A DNA stretch of 64,000 nucleotides. Source: Helicobacter sp. MIT 00-7814 (GTDB taxonomy: Bacteria; Campylobacterota; Campylobacteria; Campylobacterales; Helicobacteraceae). The translations under genes were made by a program, and so were the position numbers. The notes below the pieces were generated by a model. The model had not been told where the DNA came from, searched no databases, and saw only the letters and a list, made by a program, of their open reading frames with translations. Position 1 is the stretch's first letter. Each line of letters starts with the position of its first letter. Shown here piece by piece: positions 33,712 through 43,262 of the stretch. The stretch is from assembly GCF_003364115.1 (NCBI RefSeq), contig NZ_NXLL01000003.1:32827-96826 (forward strand), given 5' to 3'.

Positions 33712-35157
33712 ATGGCATTGCATTATGATGTGATAATTATCGGTGCAGGCGTGGCGGGGCTGTATTGCGCGAAGCATTTGCCTAAGAATCTAAAAGTGCT
33801 AATTTTGTGCAAAAGTGAGCCGTGGGAATGCAATACTTTCTACGCGCAAGGTGGCATTAGCGTGGCGCGCGATACTAATGATATAGCCTCTCATGTGAAG
33901 GATACGATTTTAGCCGGAAGCGAGCTTAATGATACTCAAAGCGTGCAAAAGTTAAGCGAAGAGAGTTTAAAGATTTTGCAAGAGCTTGTGGATTCTGGAT
34001 TAGCGCTTGATAGAGAGCCAAATGGCGCGCTTGCCTACACGCAGGAAGGCGGACACAGCCTGCCTAGGATCGTGCATGCTGGGGGCGATGGCACAGGTAG
34101 AGTATTGCATACATTTTTGATACATTCCTTGCAGCACACACTTTGGAAAAGCGCGCGCGTGGTGGATTTGCTCTTAGAAGATGATGTGTGCTATGGTGTA
34201 AATGTCGAAACAAAAAAAGGCATGGTGCAAATTTATAGCAATCATGTCGTTATCGCAAGTGGCGGTGTTGGCGGGCTTTTCAAATACCATACAAACGCTT
34301 ATACGATAAGTAGCGACTTACAAGGCATTATTTTAGAGCATGGCTTGGAGCTGGCAAATATGGAAATGTTGCAATTCCACCCAACCGTCTATGTCGAGGC
34401 AAAAAGCGCGCGCAAGCTCCTTATCAGCGAGGCTGTGAGGGGCGAAGGCGGGAAAGTGATAGATTCTCAAGGCAAGCGCTTTTTGTTTGAATACGACAAA
34501 AGAGGCGAGCTCGCCCCGCGTGACATCGTGGCACGCGCGATTGTGGATTATTGCACGAAAAATAATGAAAGGGCATTTTTGGATTTGAGCGCTTTTAAGG
34601 GCGAGACTTTTAAGAAAAGATTTCCAAATATTTACAGGGAACTAAGCGCGTGCAGGCTTGATATACCCCATGAGCTTGTGCCTATTTCGCCGGCATTTCA
34701 CTACTGCATGGGCGGGATTTTGACAGATATGAGCGCGCGTGTAAAAGGGGTAAAAAATCTCTATGCAATTGGTGAATGTGCCTATAATGGCGTGCATGGG
34801 GCTAATCGCCTTGCGTCAAACTCTTTGCTAGAAGGGCTTGTGTTTGGTAAAAGCGCCGCGCTTGAAATCCTTAACTCCACGCGCGCTAACCCCACGCGCC
34901 ATTTTCCGCTTTTAGACGAAGCGCTAGAAAAAGAAGGTGATATGCGCCTAAGGGACTTGCTGCGCGAGATTATGTGGCAAAAAGTTGGCGTTATACGAAG
35001 CAAAGATAGCCTAAATAGCGCGCTTGGCGGGATTGAGGTAATGTTAGAATCAAACATCGGACGCATGCTAAAGCTCCGACTCCTTGTCGCGCGCAACATC
35101 GTGCAGTCCGCCCTAAAACGCCAAAAAAGCAAAGGCGCGCACTATCGCGTGGATTGA
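33712..35157 (+). CDS. nadB: L-aspartate oxidase
   Basis: 481 residues. FAD-binding VIIIGAGVAGLYCAKHLP at the start, YAQGGISVA near 45, EGGHSLPRIVHAGGDGTG near 118 and HYCMGGILTDMSARV near 340 are NadB signatures, distinguishing it from succinate dehydrogenase flavoproteins. Oxidises aspartate to iminoaspartate for NAD synthesis, donating electrons to oxygen or fumarate. AGGA precedes the ATG. Located after the small lipoprotein on the same strand; nadA and nadC are not in view. Confidence 0.92.
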   Translation: MALHYDVIIIGAGVAGLYCAKHLPKNLKVLILCKSEPWECNTFYAQGGISVARDTNDIASHVKDTILAGSELNDTQSVQKLSEESLKILQELVDSGLALDREPNGALAYTQEGGHSLPRIVHAGGDGTGRVLHTFLIHSLQHTLWKSARVVDLLLEDDVCYGVNVETKKGMVQIYSNHVVIASGGVGGLFKYHTNAYTISSDLQGIILEHGLELANMEMLQFHPTVYVEAKSARKLLISEAVRGEGGKVIDSQGKRFLFEYDKRGELAPRDIVARAIVDYCTKNNERAFLDLSAFKGETFKKRFPNIYRELSACRLDIPHELVPISPAFHYCMGGILTDMSARVKGVKNLYAIGECAYNGVHGANRLASNSLLEGLVFGKSAALEILNSTRANPTRHFPLLDEALEKEGDMRLRDLLREIMWQKVGVIRSKDSLNSALGGIEVMLESNIGRMLKLRLLVARNIVQSALKRQKSKGAHYRVD

Positions 35158-35246
35158 AAATTAAACGCGTAGGACAACCAAAACCCCTTTTCAAACTTGG
35201 AGCGGATTTTGCTTAATCAAACATAAAATCCACAAGGCATGATTTT

Positions 35247-37166
35247 ATGGAATTAATCGATCTTTGGCAAAATGAGTTGGAGCGCAAGAAGCAGCTTTGC
35301 GCGCAAAGTCTTGAGGCTGGCGAGTATGGCGCGTGCGTGGAGCTGTGCGTGGAGATTTTAAGCCAATACCCCGAGGATATACAAAGCTGGAATCTCGCTG
35401 GGCTTGTGATGTTACAACTCAAGGACTTTGGGCGGGCGCAAGAGTATTTCGAGCAGGGGCTTAGCCTTGCGCGCGCGCGTTTGCGAGATTCTCAAAAACA
35501 AATGCAAAACCTAGATACGCAAGAACTCAATAATGATAACGCATTGCTTCAAGAATTCCAGCTAGCGTGGGGATTGTGCGAGGCTTTGTGGCTAAATTTG
35601 GCAGAATCTTTTCGCAGAAATAACGCACCTTTAGAATCTGTGAAAATCCTGCACCTTGCGCTAGAGGAAATGCCCCTGCTACGCGAAAATGCGACCTTAC
35701 ATTTTAATCTTGCAAAATCCTACATTGACGCGTCCATGCCTATAGAATCCGTGTCGCACTACACCACCGCCCTGCGCCTTAGCCCAAATGATTTGGGTGT
35801 GATGTTTAATCTTGCAAATGCGCAGGTGCGCTTGGAGCATTTTTCTGAAGCGATTGAGCTTTATGAGGAGGCATACAAGCGCGGATTTTCCCATGCTGGG
35901 CTGAATCTGGCTAGCATTTACACAAAGCTTGGTTATTTTTCGCAAGCACTCGAAATTTTTGAGAATCTGCAACCACATTTTAGCAATGACGCGGACTTTT
36001 TCTTTAACTATGCGAATGTGCTAGGCTATACAAATGCGGACTTTGCGCGTGTGAAGCAGTATTTTGAGCGCGCTATAGAGCTAGATTCTCAAAGGGTGGA
36101 GTTTTTTACTAATTACGCGCATTTTTTGCTGAAAAATCACCATTTTAGCGAGGGTTTCGCGCTATATGAGATGCGAAAAAAGTTTGAAAATATGTTGCCT
36201 TTAAGTCTGCCAAATCTATGGAATGCGGGCAAAGAGGATAGACAAAGCTTTAAAAATAAGGTCGTGTGCGTGCATTATGAGCAGGGTTTTGGTGATTGCA
36301 TTATGTTTGCGCGGTTTTTGAAGCCTTTGCAAGTTTATGCGAAAGAAATTATTTTCCTCGTGCAAGAACCGCTAAAAAGGCTTTTTGCTGATATTTTTAG
36401 CACGCAAGATTTGAATGTGCAAGATTTCAATATACAAGATTTCAATATACAAGATTTTCATACCACAGAGGGTGCGAGCCTTGCGCCTATTAAGGTTTGC
36501 ACGAGTTTTATAGAATCTGAAAGCATTTTTGAACGCATTGATATAAGCATTTCCCTGCTGTCCTTGCCCTTAGCGCTTGGGATAGAGACGCAAAAGCAAA
36601 TCAGCGCAAATGCAAACTACTTGGCATATCAAACAATGCTTAGGCGCGCGCTTGCACGGGGAAGCGATGAGGAAATTTATGGGCGCAAGCCTGAAGTGCT
36701 AAAGATTGGCGTGTGCTGTGAGAGTAATTCTGGGTTTAGCGAAGTGAAGCTAAAAAATATCGATCCAAAGGCGCTTTTTGCGACTTTGCGCGCGTGCTTT
36801 GGGAATGAAAAAAAGGTTGCGCTTTTTTCACTCTCAAAAGTTAGCGTAGAAAAAGAAGTGTGCGAGGAATTTATACTTACTGATTGTTGTGAGCAAATGG
36901 GCGATTTTTTAGACACGAGGCAGATTTTGGAGCGTATGGATTTGGTGATAAGCATTGACACAGCCTTGGCGCATTTGAGCGCGAGCATGGGGAAAAGCAC
37001 GCTTATTTTACTTCACAAGCGCTATGATTGGCGCTATGAAAATGGCGTAAATACCTCGTGGTATGAGAATCTGTTGGGATTCACACAAAGCGAAATGGGC
37101 AAATGGGACGATGTGCTAGCGCATCTCTCTAGTTACCTTGCTGGCGTGTATGGGGAGTATGTGTGA
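35247..37166 (+). CDS. TPR protein with glycosyltransferase-9-like C-terminal domain
   Basis: 639 residues. At least five tetratricopeptide units between about 30 and 310 (for example IQSWNLAGLVMLQLKDFGRA; LGVMFNLANAQVRLEHFSEA). The C-terminal half has VCVHYEQGFGDCIMFARFL and LVISIDTALAHLSASMGKS, which match the heptosyltransferase-like (GT9) domain found after TPRs in bacterial O-GlcNAc-type or LPS-related proteins. Between them lies a tandem 15-bp repeat coding NxQDF. Possible role in protein or LPS glycosylation; substrate unknown. The ATG lies 6 bp past a weak AAGG. Confidence 0.72.
   Translation: MELIDLWQNELERKKQLCAQSLEAGEYGACVELCVEILSQYPEDIQSWNLAGLVMLQLKDFGRAQEYFEQGLSLARARLRDSQKQMQNLDTQELNNDNALLQEFQLAWGLCEALWLNLAESFRRNNAPLESVKILHLALEEMPLLRENATLHFNLAKSYIDASMPIESVSHYTTALRLSPNDLGVMFNLANAQVRLEHFSEAIELYEEAYKRGFSHAGLNLASIYTKLGYFSQALEIFENLQPHFSNDADFFFNYANVLGYTNADFARVKQYFERAIELDSQRVEFFTNYAHFLLKNHHFSEGFALYEMRKKFENMLPLSLPNLWNAGKEDRQSFKNKVVCVHYEQGFGDCIMFARFLKPLQVYAKEIIFLVQEPLKRLFADIFSTQDLNVQDFNIQDFNIQDFHTTEGASLAPIKVCTSFIESESIFERIDISISLLSLPLALGIETQKQISANANYLAYQTMLRRALARGSDEEIYGRKPEVLKIGVCCESNSGFSEVKLKNIDPKALFATLRACFGNEKKVALFSLSKVSVEKEVCEEFILTDCCEQMGDFLDTRQILERMDLVISIDTALAHLSASMGKSTLILLHKRYDWRYENGVNTSWYENLLGFTQSEMGKWDDVLAHLSSYLAGVYGEYV
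36405..36464 (+). repeat. Four tandem 15-bp units inside the TPR/GT9-like gene
   Basis: Units begin CAAGATTT at 36405, 36420, 36435 and 36450; the middle two are identical and the outer two diverged. Read as QDLNV-QDFNI-QDFNI-QDFHT. In-frame length variation only. Confidence 0.8.
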
Positions 37167-37190
37167 GATTCTAAGATTTAGGACAGCAAA

Positions 37191-39551
37191 TTAACGCACG
37201 ATTTCAAAGCTCACAGAATCTTCACTGCCATCTTCTCCCACGACATAGATATTATGTATGCCCGCTTCTAGCGTGCTTTCAATTGTCGTGGTATCTGAAG
37301 ATTGAGGGAAAAATTGAGAATCTATATAGAGAAAAAACTTTTGCTTCCTAAGATTTGCAAGGCGAATGATGAGCTTTTGCTTGCCCTCAAAGTCGATTGG
37401 CTCGATGATTTTAAGCCCATTGCTAGGATAGAGAATCCTAAGCGCACGCGTGGGCTTAGAGCGCAGATGCGCCTGCAAATTGATATTTTGCAAATTATAG
37501 TAATTTAGCACACTTATTGGCAGATTGAGCCGTGCGATTTTGCGCGCCTGCAGGAAGTTTGGATCTAGCGAATTTACCTCATTGCCTTCCATATCCACCC
37601 ACACACTTTGCAAAAATGGCGAAACGCGTAAAGGCGCGGAATCTATCGGATACAGCGCGTTTAGAGATTCCACACCTAGCTCTTTTAGCTCATCACTTAG
37701 CGCATAGCCTGTGGGAGAATCTAGCACAATAGGCTTTAGCCCCTTTGGCACAAAGTCAGAATCCAACCCCTCTAGCTCACCCAAAAGCTCAAAAAGCAAG
37801 CCTCCAGCGGATTTTGCACCAAAGAGATTGCTATTTGGCTCACCTGTGAAATTTCCCACCCACACCACAAGCGTATATTTTGGTGAAGTCCCAGCCGCCC
37901 ACGCATCCTTCCGGCCATAGCTCGTGCCACTTTTCCATGCAAAGATTTTTTTATCTTTATGGAAATTTTCCAACCCCACGCGCTCTACGCGCTCTAATCC
38001 TGCGAGCGTGAGATACGCCGCGCCTTCACTCAAAAAACGCCTCGCGGGATTGCTTGTGTTTTGCGCTGAGTGAATATTTTGCGACACTTGCGAACTCGGC
38101 AGATTCTCTAAATTGCGCGGAAAATAAGAAATCTTTTCAAACAACCCATAATTCCCCAACCCTAGGTAAATCGTGGCGATATCTTCCACGCTAAGCTCCT
38201 TTGTCCCAAGGATTAGAGACAACCCATAGCGCGCGTAATTTTCATCGCTAAAGCCTAAAATTCCTTTAAGCGTGAAAAAAAACTTCTCATAGCCATATTC
38301 CTGCAACAAATGCACGAAAGGGACATTGAGCGACTGGGCGAGTGCATTTTGCGCGCTTATAAGCCCGTGGTAGCGCTTTGAGGCATTTTGCGGGGCAAAT
38401 GCGCCAAAAAAAAGCGGAATATCTACAAGCTTTGAGTAAGGGTGCAAAAGCCCCTCGTCAATGCTAAGCCCATACAGCAGGGGTTTGAGCGTTGAGCCCG
38501 GACTGCGATAGGCTTGGATTCCATCAATTTGCCCATAATTTTCCATATCAAAAAAATCCTGCGAGCCCACATATGCAAGCACTTCCTTACTTTGCGTATC
38601 AACAAGAAGCGCACTAAGATTTGCGATCCCCTCATTTTGCAGGCGTTTAGCATACTGCTTCGCGCGCGATTCGAAGCGATTTTGGATTTGCTTATCAACG
38701 CTACTTATAAGCGTATGAGTGTGAGAATCCTTAAAAAGTCGCAGGGCGAGGTGCGGGGCTAAATTTGTGCGCGGGATGAACTTTGAAGGAATAGGCTCAT
38801 TTTGCGCGAGGTGGAGAATCTGCGCGTCAAAATGCCCCTTTTTATGCAAGCGCTCTAATAACGCATCGCGCTTTATTTTGAGCGTGTGAGGGTTTTTTTC
38901 AAGGTTAATGAGCCCGGGCGCATTTGGCAAAACCGCTAAAAGCGCTGCCTGCGCCCAAGTGAGATTTTCCATCTGGTGAGGCTGCAAGCCAAAGTAAAAA
39001 AGCAACGCACTAGAAAATCCGAGCAAATTGCGCCCATAAGAGGCGTTGTTAAGATACAGCTCTAAAATCTCATCTTTGCTATACAGCCACTCAAGGCGCG
39101 TGGCGTAGATGATTTCATCGATTTTGTTTTTGTAAGTGCGGGGTTTATTGTTAAGAAACTTTGCCACCTGCATGGTAATAGTGCTCGCACCCGCGCGCCT
39201 AGTGCGTGAAAAATTATTCCTTAGCGTGCGCGCAATCGCCAAAAAATCCACCCCGATATGCGAAAAAAAGCGCTTGTCCTCATATTCTAGCACCGCGACT
39301 TTAAGCTTATGCGGGATTGGCGCGCTGGCTTTTAAATGCCACTGCTCGTTTTGGTTTAAAAACACGCTTAGAAGCTCGCCATTTCTATCTAGCAAAACCT
39401 TGCTGTAATCGCGCACAAAAGGATCGCGCGAAGTGCGAAAGTCGCCAAGCAGAGAATCTACATAAAAAAATTTATAGAAAAAATAGCCCACACAAAATGC
39501 GCAGATTCCAAATATTGCGAGTTTGAGAGAAGTTTTTACACCAACGCGCAA
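37191..39551 (-). CDS. pbpC: Penicillin-binding protein 1C (glycosyltransferase/transpeptidase)
   Basis: 786 residues. An N-terminal membrane anchor, GT51 domain with EYEDKRFFSHIGVD near residue 90 and RAGASTITMQVAKFL near 120, then a transpeptidase domain with SxxK in SPGSTLKP near 353 and KSGTSYGRKDAWAAG, and a C-terminal PBP1C-type beta domain. Domain order and the EYEDKRFF form fit PBP1C. Synthesises peptidoglycan. TTG at 39551 is preferred to GTG at 39557 because AAGGAG overlaps the latter. H. pylori is not known to carry PBP1C, so this is a difference in gene content. Confidence 0.87.
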   Translation of the reverse strand: MRVGVKTSLKLAIFGICAFCVGYFFYKFFYVDSLLGDFRTSRDPFVRDYSKVLLDRNGELLSVFLNQNEQWHLKASAPIPHKLKVAVLEYEDKRFFSHIGVDFLAIARTLRNNFSRTRRAGASTITMQVAKFLNNKPRTYKNKIDEIIYATRLEWLYSKDEILELYLNNASYGRNLLGFSSALLFYFGLQPHQMENLTWAQAALLAVLPNAPGLINLEKNPHTLKIKRDALLERLHKKGHFDAQILHLAQNEPIPSKFIPRTNLAPHLALRLFKDSHTHTLISSVDKQIQNRFESRAKQYAKRLQNEGIANLSALLVDTQSKEVLAYVGSQDFFDMENYGQIDGIQAYRSPGSTLKPLLYGLSIDEGLLHPYSKLVDIPLFFGAFAPQNASKRYHGLISAQNALAQSLNVPFVHLLQEYGYEKFFFTLKGILGFSDENYARYGLSLILGTKELSVEDIATIYLGLGNYGLFEKISYFPRNLENLPSSQVSQNIHSAQNTSNPARRFLSEGAAYLTLAGLERVERVGLENFHKDKKIFAWKSGTSYGRKDAWAAGTSPKYTLVVWVGNFTGEPNSNLFGAKSAGGLLFELLGELEGLDSDFVPKGLKPIVLDSPTGYALSDELKELGVESLNALYPIDSAPLRVSPFLQSVWVDMEGNEVNSLDPNFLQARKIARLNLPISVLNYYNLQNINLQAHLRSKPTRALRILYPSNGLKIIEPIDFEGKQKLIIRLANLRKQKFFLYIDSQFFPQSSDTTTIESTLEAGIHNIYVVGEDGSEDSVSFEIVR

Positions 39552-39605
39552 AGGCACTCCTTGCAGGATTTTTCAAAAATTATAGGCTTTAAAAAGTATG
39601 GGAAT

Positions 39606-40178
39606 CTACACCTTGCAAAGGCGCAAGAGATTTTGTATCATCTTTTCACCCATGGGCGTGAGGATAGATTCTGGGTGAAACTGCACACCAAAGATAGGAT
39701 AGCTCTCATGCTCTATCGCCATAATCTCGCCATCACTCGTGCTAGCGGTAATTTTAAGGCATTGCGGAAGTGGGGGAATGGCGCAAAGCGAGTGATAGCG
39801 CGCCACCTGCATAGAATCTGGAAATCCCACAAAAAGGCGCGAAGTCGTATCAAGGCTCACAAGCGAAGTTTTGCCATGCATGATGCTTTTTGCATAGCTG
39901 ACTTTCCCGCCAAAGGCGCACACAATAGCCTGATGTCCCAAACACACGCCAAAAATGGGAATCTGCGCGCCAAGCTCTTTAACTACCTCAATGCAAACGC
40001 CCGCATCTTCTGGCTTGCCAGGACCCGGTGAAAGCACGATGAGAGAGGGCTTGAGCGCGATTATTTCTTGCGTGTTTAGCGCATCATTGCGCACGACTTC
40101 AATCTCCACGCCAAAAGAGCCCAAAAGCTGGTAGAGATTGTAGGAAAAGCTGTCGTAATTATCGATTAAAAGTATCAT
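39606..40178 (-). CDS. trpG: Anthranilate synthase glutaminase subunit
   Basis: 190 residues, class I glutamine amidotransferase. LLIDNYDSFSYNL start, SPGPGKPEDAG oxyanion segment, nucleophile Cys79 in GVCLGHQA and HPES near residue 170. Supplies ammonia to TrpE. It could also serve aminodeoxychorismate synthase (PabA), but the trpE neighbour favours tryptophan. 98 bp separate it from trpE. The rest of the trp pathway is not adjacent. Confidence 0.88.
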   Translation of the reverse strand: MILLIDNYDSFSYNLYQLLGSFGVEIEVVRNDALNTQEIIALKPSLIVLSPGPGKPEDAGVCIEVVKELGAQIPIFGVCLGHQAIVCAFGGKVSYAKSIMHGKTSLVSLDTTSRLFVGFPDSMQVARYHSLCAIPPLPQCLKITASTSDGEIMAIEHESYPIFGVQFHPESILTPMGEKMIQNLLRLCKV

Positions 40179-40276
40179 TTAGGCTTCCTTTTTGTGGATT
40201 CTAGTAGTAGATTCTGAATGGATTAAAAGCACGCGCTTTGCATTAAATTTGCAAAAAAATCTAATCTATCCCCTCT

Positions 40277-41764
40277 CTAGTCTATACCATCTTGCGCCAT
40301 CTTAGCGGCATTTAGCACGGCTTTTGCTTTGTTTTGACATTCTTCAAATTCTTTCTCCGACTGGCTTTCTATTACAATGCCCGCACCTGAACGAATACAG
40401 AGATTTTCGCCTTTTTTATACATTAATCTAATGGCAATGCAAGTATCCATATTCCCCGAAAAGTCAAGATACCCAATCGCCCCGCCATAAATCCCGCGCT
40501 CGCTTCCCTCAAGCTCATGGATAATCTCACACGCGCGGATTTTTGGCGCACCGCTAAGCGTGCCAGCAGGCAAAATCGCCGCGATTGAATCTAGGGCATT
40601 TTTACCCTCTGCAATTTGCGCGCTGATAGTCGAGCCAATATGCATAATGTGAGAATTGCGCTGGATTCCCATATATTTTTCCACCTTCACGCTCCCAATC
40701 TGCGCGATTTTCCCAAGATCATTGCGCCCCAAATCCACAAGCATATTATGCTCTGCAAGCTCTTTTTCATCATTTAGCAATTCCTGCTCAAGGCGCTTAT
40801 CCTCCGCTTCATCACTCCCACGCGGACGCGAGCCAGCCAGCGGATAAGTGTAAAGTTTGGTGTTTTCTAGCTTTACAAGCGTTTCAGGCGAAGCTCCGGC
40901 AAGCTCAATATCATCGCTACAAAAATAAAACATATAAGGCGAAGGGCTAGAAACGCGCAAGATTCTATACGCGTCAAAAAGGCTGCCTTGCGCCTTTGCG
41001 CGCAGTGGATTTGAAAGCACAACTTGAAAAATATCGCCCTCTTTTATGTATTCCTTTGCCTTTTCCACCATTTGAGAGAACTGCTCTTTGCTGAAGTCCG
41101 CTTTTAGCTCATTAGAAAGCTCTAAAGGCGCAATCTCGCATTTTTCCCCACTATGCAAAAGCGTGCGTAGAGAATCTAGCTTTTCCACGCCTTGCGCATA
41201 GCTAGATTCTAAATTTTCAAGCTCGATATTTGTGATAAGCACGATTTTTTGCTTGAAATTATCAAACGCAAGAAGCGTATCAAAAAGCATCAAATCCACA
41301 TCGTTAAACTCGCTATTTTGTGCGTTAAAATCAAGGCGTGATTCCACATAGCGAATATATTCATAAGAAAAATACCCCACAAGCCCACCGCTTAAAGGCG
41401 GCAAACCCTCTATTTTTGGGCTTTTATAACGCGCTAAAATCTCTTCAATCGCCTTTTTTGGCTCGCCACTAAACTGCTCAACTCCTTGAAAATCCTTAAT
41501 AGAAATATCCCAATTTTTGCACACAATCTCTAAGCTGGGCTCAAATCCTAAAAAGCTCCAACGCCCCCAGCGCTCCCTATCCTCGACACTTTCTAACAAA
41601 AACACATGCTTTGAGTGCGCTTTTAAGATTCTAAGCGCTTCAATGGGCGTCAAAAAGTCAGAAAAAAGCTCTCTTGCGATAGGCACGCGCTTATAGGTGT
41701 TAAGATTTGGGATTTGTAAGATTTGCTCTAAGCTAGGATAAATGGCGTTGTGCGCGTTTTGCAT
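40277..41764 (-). CDS. trpE: Anthranilate synthase component I
   Basis: 495 residues with the chorismate-binding domain: SGGLVGYFSYEYIRYVES near 125, VVLSNPLRA near 250, PLAGSRPRGSDEAEDKRLEQ near 310, LPAGTLSGAPKIRA near 390 and IRSGAGIVIES near 455. LLESVEDRERWGRWSFLG near residue 55 is the Leu-Leu-Glu-Ser tryptophan feedback site, which supports TrpE over PabB. Converts chorismate to anthranilate. It begins 3 bp after the Hcp-like lipoprotein gene, so may be co-transcribed with it. Confidence 0.92.
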   Translation of the reverse strand: MQNAHNAIYPSLEQILQIPNLNTYKRVPIARELFSDFLTPIEALRILKAHSKHVFLLESVEDRERWGRWSFLGFEPSLEIVCKNWDISIKDFQGVEQFSGEPKKAIEEILARYKSPKIEGLPPLSGGLVGYFSYEYIRYVESRLDFNAQNSEFNDVDLMLFDTLLAFDNFKQKIVLITNIELENLESSYAQGVEKLDSLRTLLHSGEKCEIAPLELSNELKADFSKEQFSQMVEKAKEYIKEGDIFQVVLSNPLRAKAQGSLFDAYRILRVSSPSPYMFYFCSDDIELAGASPETLVKLENTKLYTYPLAGSRPRGSDEAEDKRLEQELLNDEKELAEHNMLVDLGRNDLGKIAQIGSVKVEKYMGIQRNSHIMHIGSTISAQIAEGKNALDSIAAILPAGTLSGAPKIRACEIIHELEGSERGIYGGAIGYLDFSGNMDTCIAIRLMYKKGENLCIRSGAGIVIESQSEKEFEECQNKAKAVLNAAKMAQDGID

Positions 41765-41767
41765 GGA

Positions 41768-42406
41768 TTAATCCAAACTTTTATACATTTCGCAACCTTC
41801 TTGCAAGCCCATATCGCAGCTTTGCCCAAAGAAGCTTTTTGCGGTAAGCTTGTTTTTCCCAACTCCCCTACCCTTATAATACATTCTGCCTAGATTCACA
41901 CACGCTGTGGCACTTCCGCCAATGCAAGCCTTTTCATATAAGCTTGCCGCATAAGCGACATCTTTACTCACAAGTATGCCCCGCTCTACCATACGCGCGA
42001 GATTATTACAAGAATCCGCCTCGCCTTTAGAACATGCCGCTTGATAGAATCTAAACGCAACTTGAAAGCTTTGTCTCACGCCCAAGCCCTCTTCATACAG
42101 CCCACCAAGATGCGTGCAGGCAAGCAAATGCCCCTGCTCGCAAGCGATTTTGTAATAATACGAGGCTTTAGAATACCAATGCGCGCCACGCTCACCCTTT
42201 GCATACAACGCGCCGATTTTGTAGCAATCCTCGATATTTCCGCTCGCGCAAGTTTCTTTGAGCGCTTTAATAGCTTGTGCAAGCTGTGGAGATTCGTAAT
42301 TTTTAGAGCTATCATCTGCGAGCTGTGAAGTTTTTTGCAAGTCTTTATTACACGCGCCTAGAAGCACGATTAACGCGCCAAAAATTAGGATTTTTGCTAT
42401 TTTCAT
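41768..42406 (-). CDS. Hcp-type cysteine-rich Sel1-repeat lipoprotein
   Basis: 212 residues. Lipobox LGAC (Cys19), then four Sel1-like repeats of 36 residues, each ending in a disulphide-type Cys pair (for example YYKIACEQGHLLACTHLGGL). This pattern is typical of the Helicobacter cysteine-rich (Hcp) family, whose members are secreted or periplasmic, bind penicillin derivatives weakly and provoke immune responses. Follows a related gene by 18 bp; the two look like a tandem duplication. Confidence 0.82.
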   Translation of the reverse strand: MKIAKILIFGALIVLLGACNKDLQKTSQLADDSSKNYESPQLAQAIKALKETCASGNIEDCYKIGALYAKGERGAHWYSKASYYYKIACEQGHLLACTHLGGLYEEGLGVRQSFQVAFRFYQAACSKGEADSCNNLARMVERGILVSKDVAYAASLYEKACIGGSATACVNLGRMYYKGRGVGKNKLTAKSFFGQSCDMGLQEGCEMYKSLD

Positions 42407-42424
42407 ACTTTCCCTCGCGCTAGA

Positions 42425-43045
42425 TTATTTGAGATTGAGCTGTTTGTATTTATCACAGCCGGGCTGATAGCCAAAGTCACAAGAAAGCCCAAAATATTCT
42501 TTTCCCATGCTTTTGTCCTTTTTCACGCCTTTGCCCTCCATCGCCAAAACTGCGAGATTGTAGCAGCCCTTAGGACTTTTGCCAATGCAGGCATCAGTGT
42601 AGTAAAGCCCTGCTTGCACGGGATCTTTTTTCTCGATTCCATAGCCGTTTTCAAACATTACACCTAGATTGTTGCACGCATCTGCATTGCCCCTCTGGCA
42701 AGACATATCGTATAACTCTAAACTTCTTTGGTAATCCTGTCTCACGCCCAAACCTTGGAAAAACAAAACGCCCAAATTATTGCACGCTGGCAAATATCCC
42801 GCACTGCACGCGCTTTCATAATAACTCACGCTTTTATGATAATCCTGCTTGATATTTTCACCATTGCTATACAAAATCCCAAGCTCATAGCATGAAGGCA
42901 CATCGCCATTATCACAGCTTTGCGCAAAAAGTTGCAACGCACGCTTTACATTTCCCTTATTAAGCTCATTGCGCGCTTCTTTATTCTCAGCCATTAGCGC
43001 ACTTGCAAAGACGCATAAAAGCACAGCATAAATACAATGTTTCAT
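42425..43045 (-). CDS. Hcp-type cysteine-rich Sel1-repeat protein, secreted
   Basis: 206 residues. Signal peptide ending ASALMA, then Sel1-like repeats with paired cysteines (YESACSAGYLPACNNLGVLF; LYDMSCQRGNADACNNLGVM). Unlike its neighbour it lacks a lipobox, so is probably soluble in the periplasm or secreted. ATG at 43045 is preferred to 43051: AGGAG is 8 bases before the former, but only 2 before the latter. Confidence 0.82.
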   Translation of the reverse strand: MKHCIYAVLLCVFASALMAENKEARNELNKGNVKRALQLFAQSCDNGDVPSCYELGILYSNGENIKQDYHKSVSYYESACSAGYLPACNNLGVLFFQGLGVRQDYQRSLELYDMSCQRGNADACNNLGVMFENGYGIEKKDPVQAGLYYTDACIGKSPKGCYNLAVLAMEGKGVKKDKSMGKEYFGLSCDFGYQPGCDKYKQLNLK

Positions 43046-43215
43046 TCTCATTTCTCCTTTAGCCTAAGCTTTTTCAAGGCAAATTAACGCGACATTCTAG
43101 CAAAATTTCGCAAAAACTGCGCAAAAAAGCATAAGAGTTGAGAATTGTGCTTTGGGAAAGATTCTAAATAATCCGCTCGTAAGCGCAAACCGAGATTTTG
43201 CACTGCAAGATCTCT

Positions 43216-43238
43216 AAAAATTTGCAAAGCAAATTTTT
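43216..43238. repeat. Palindromic repeat, copy 1
   Basis: Contains AAATTTGCAAAGCAAATTT flanked by A and T runs, a perfect hairpin with a 3-base loop; identical 23 bp recur at 63738-63760. It lies 25 bp past the lctP stop and, being symmetrical with a T-run on either strand, suits a bidirectional terminator. An AAGCGCAAACC word precedes both copies. Confidence 0.75.
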
Positions 43239-43262
43239 ATGCGTCATCAGAATCTTTTGACC

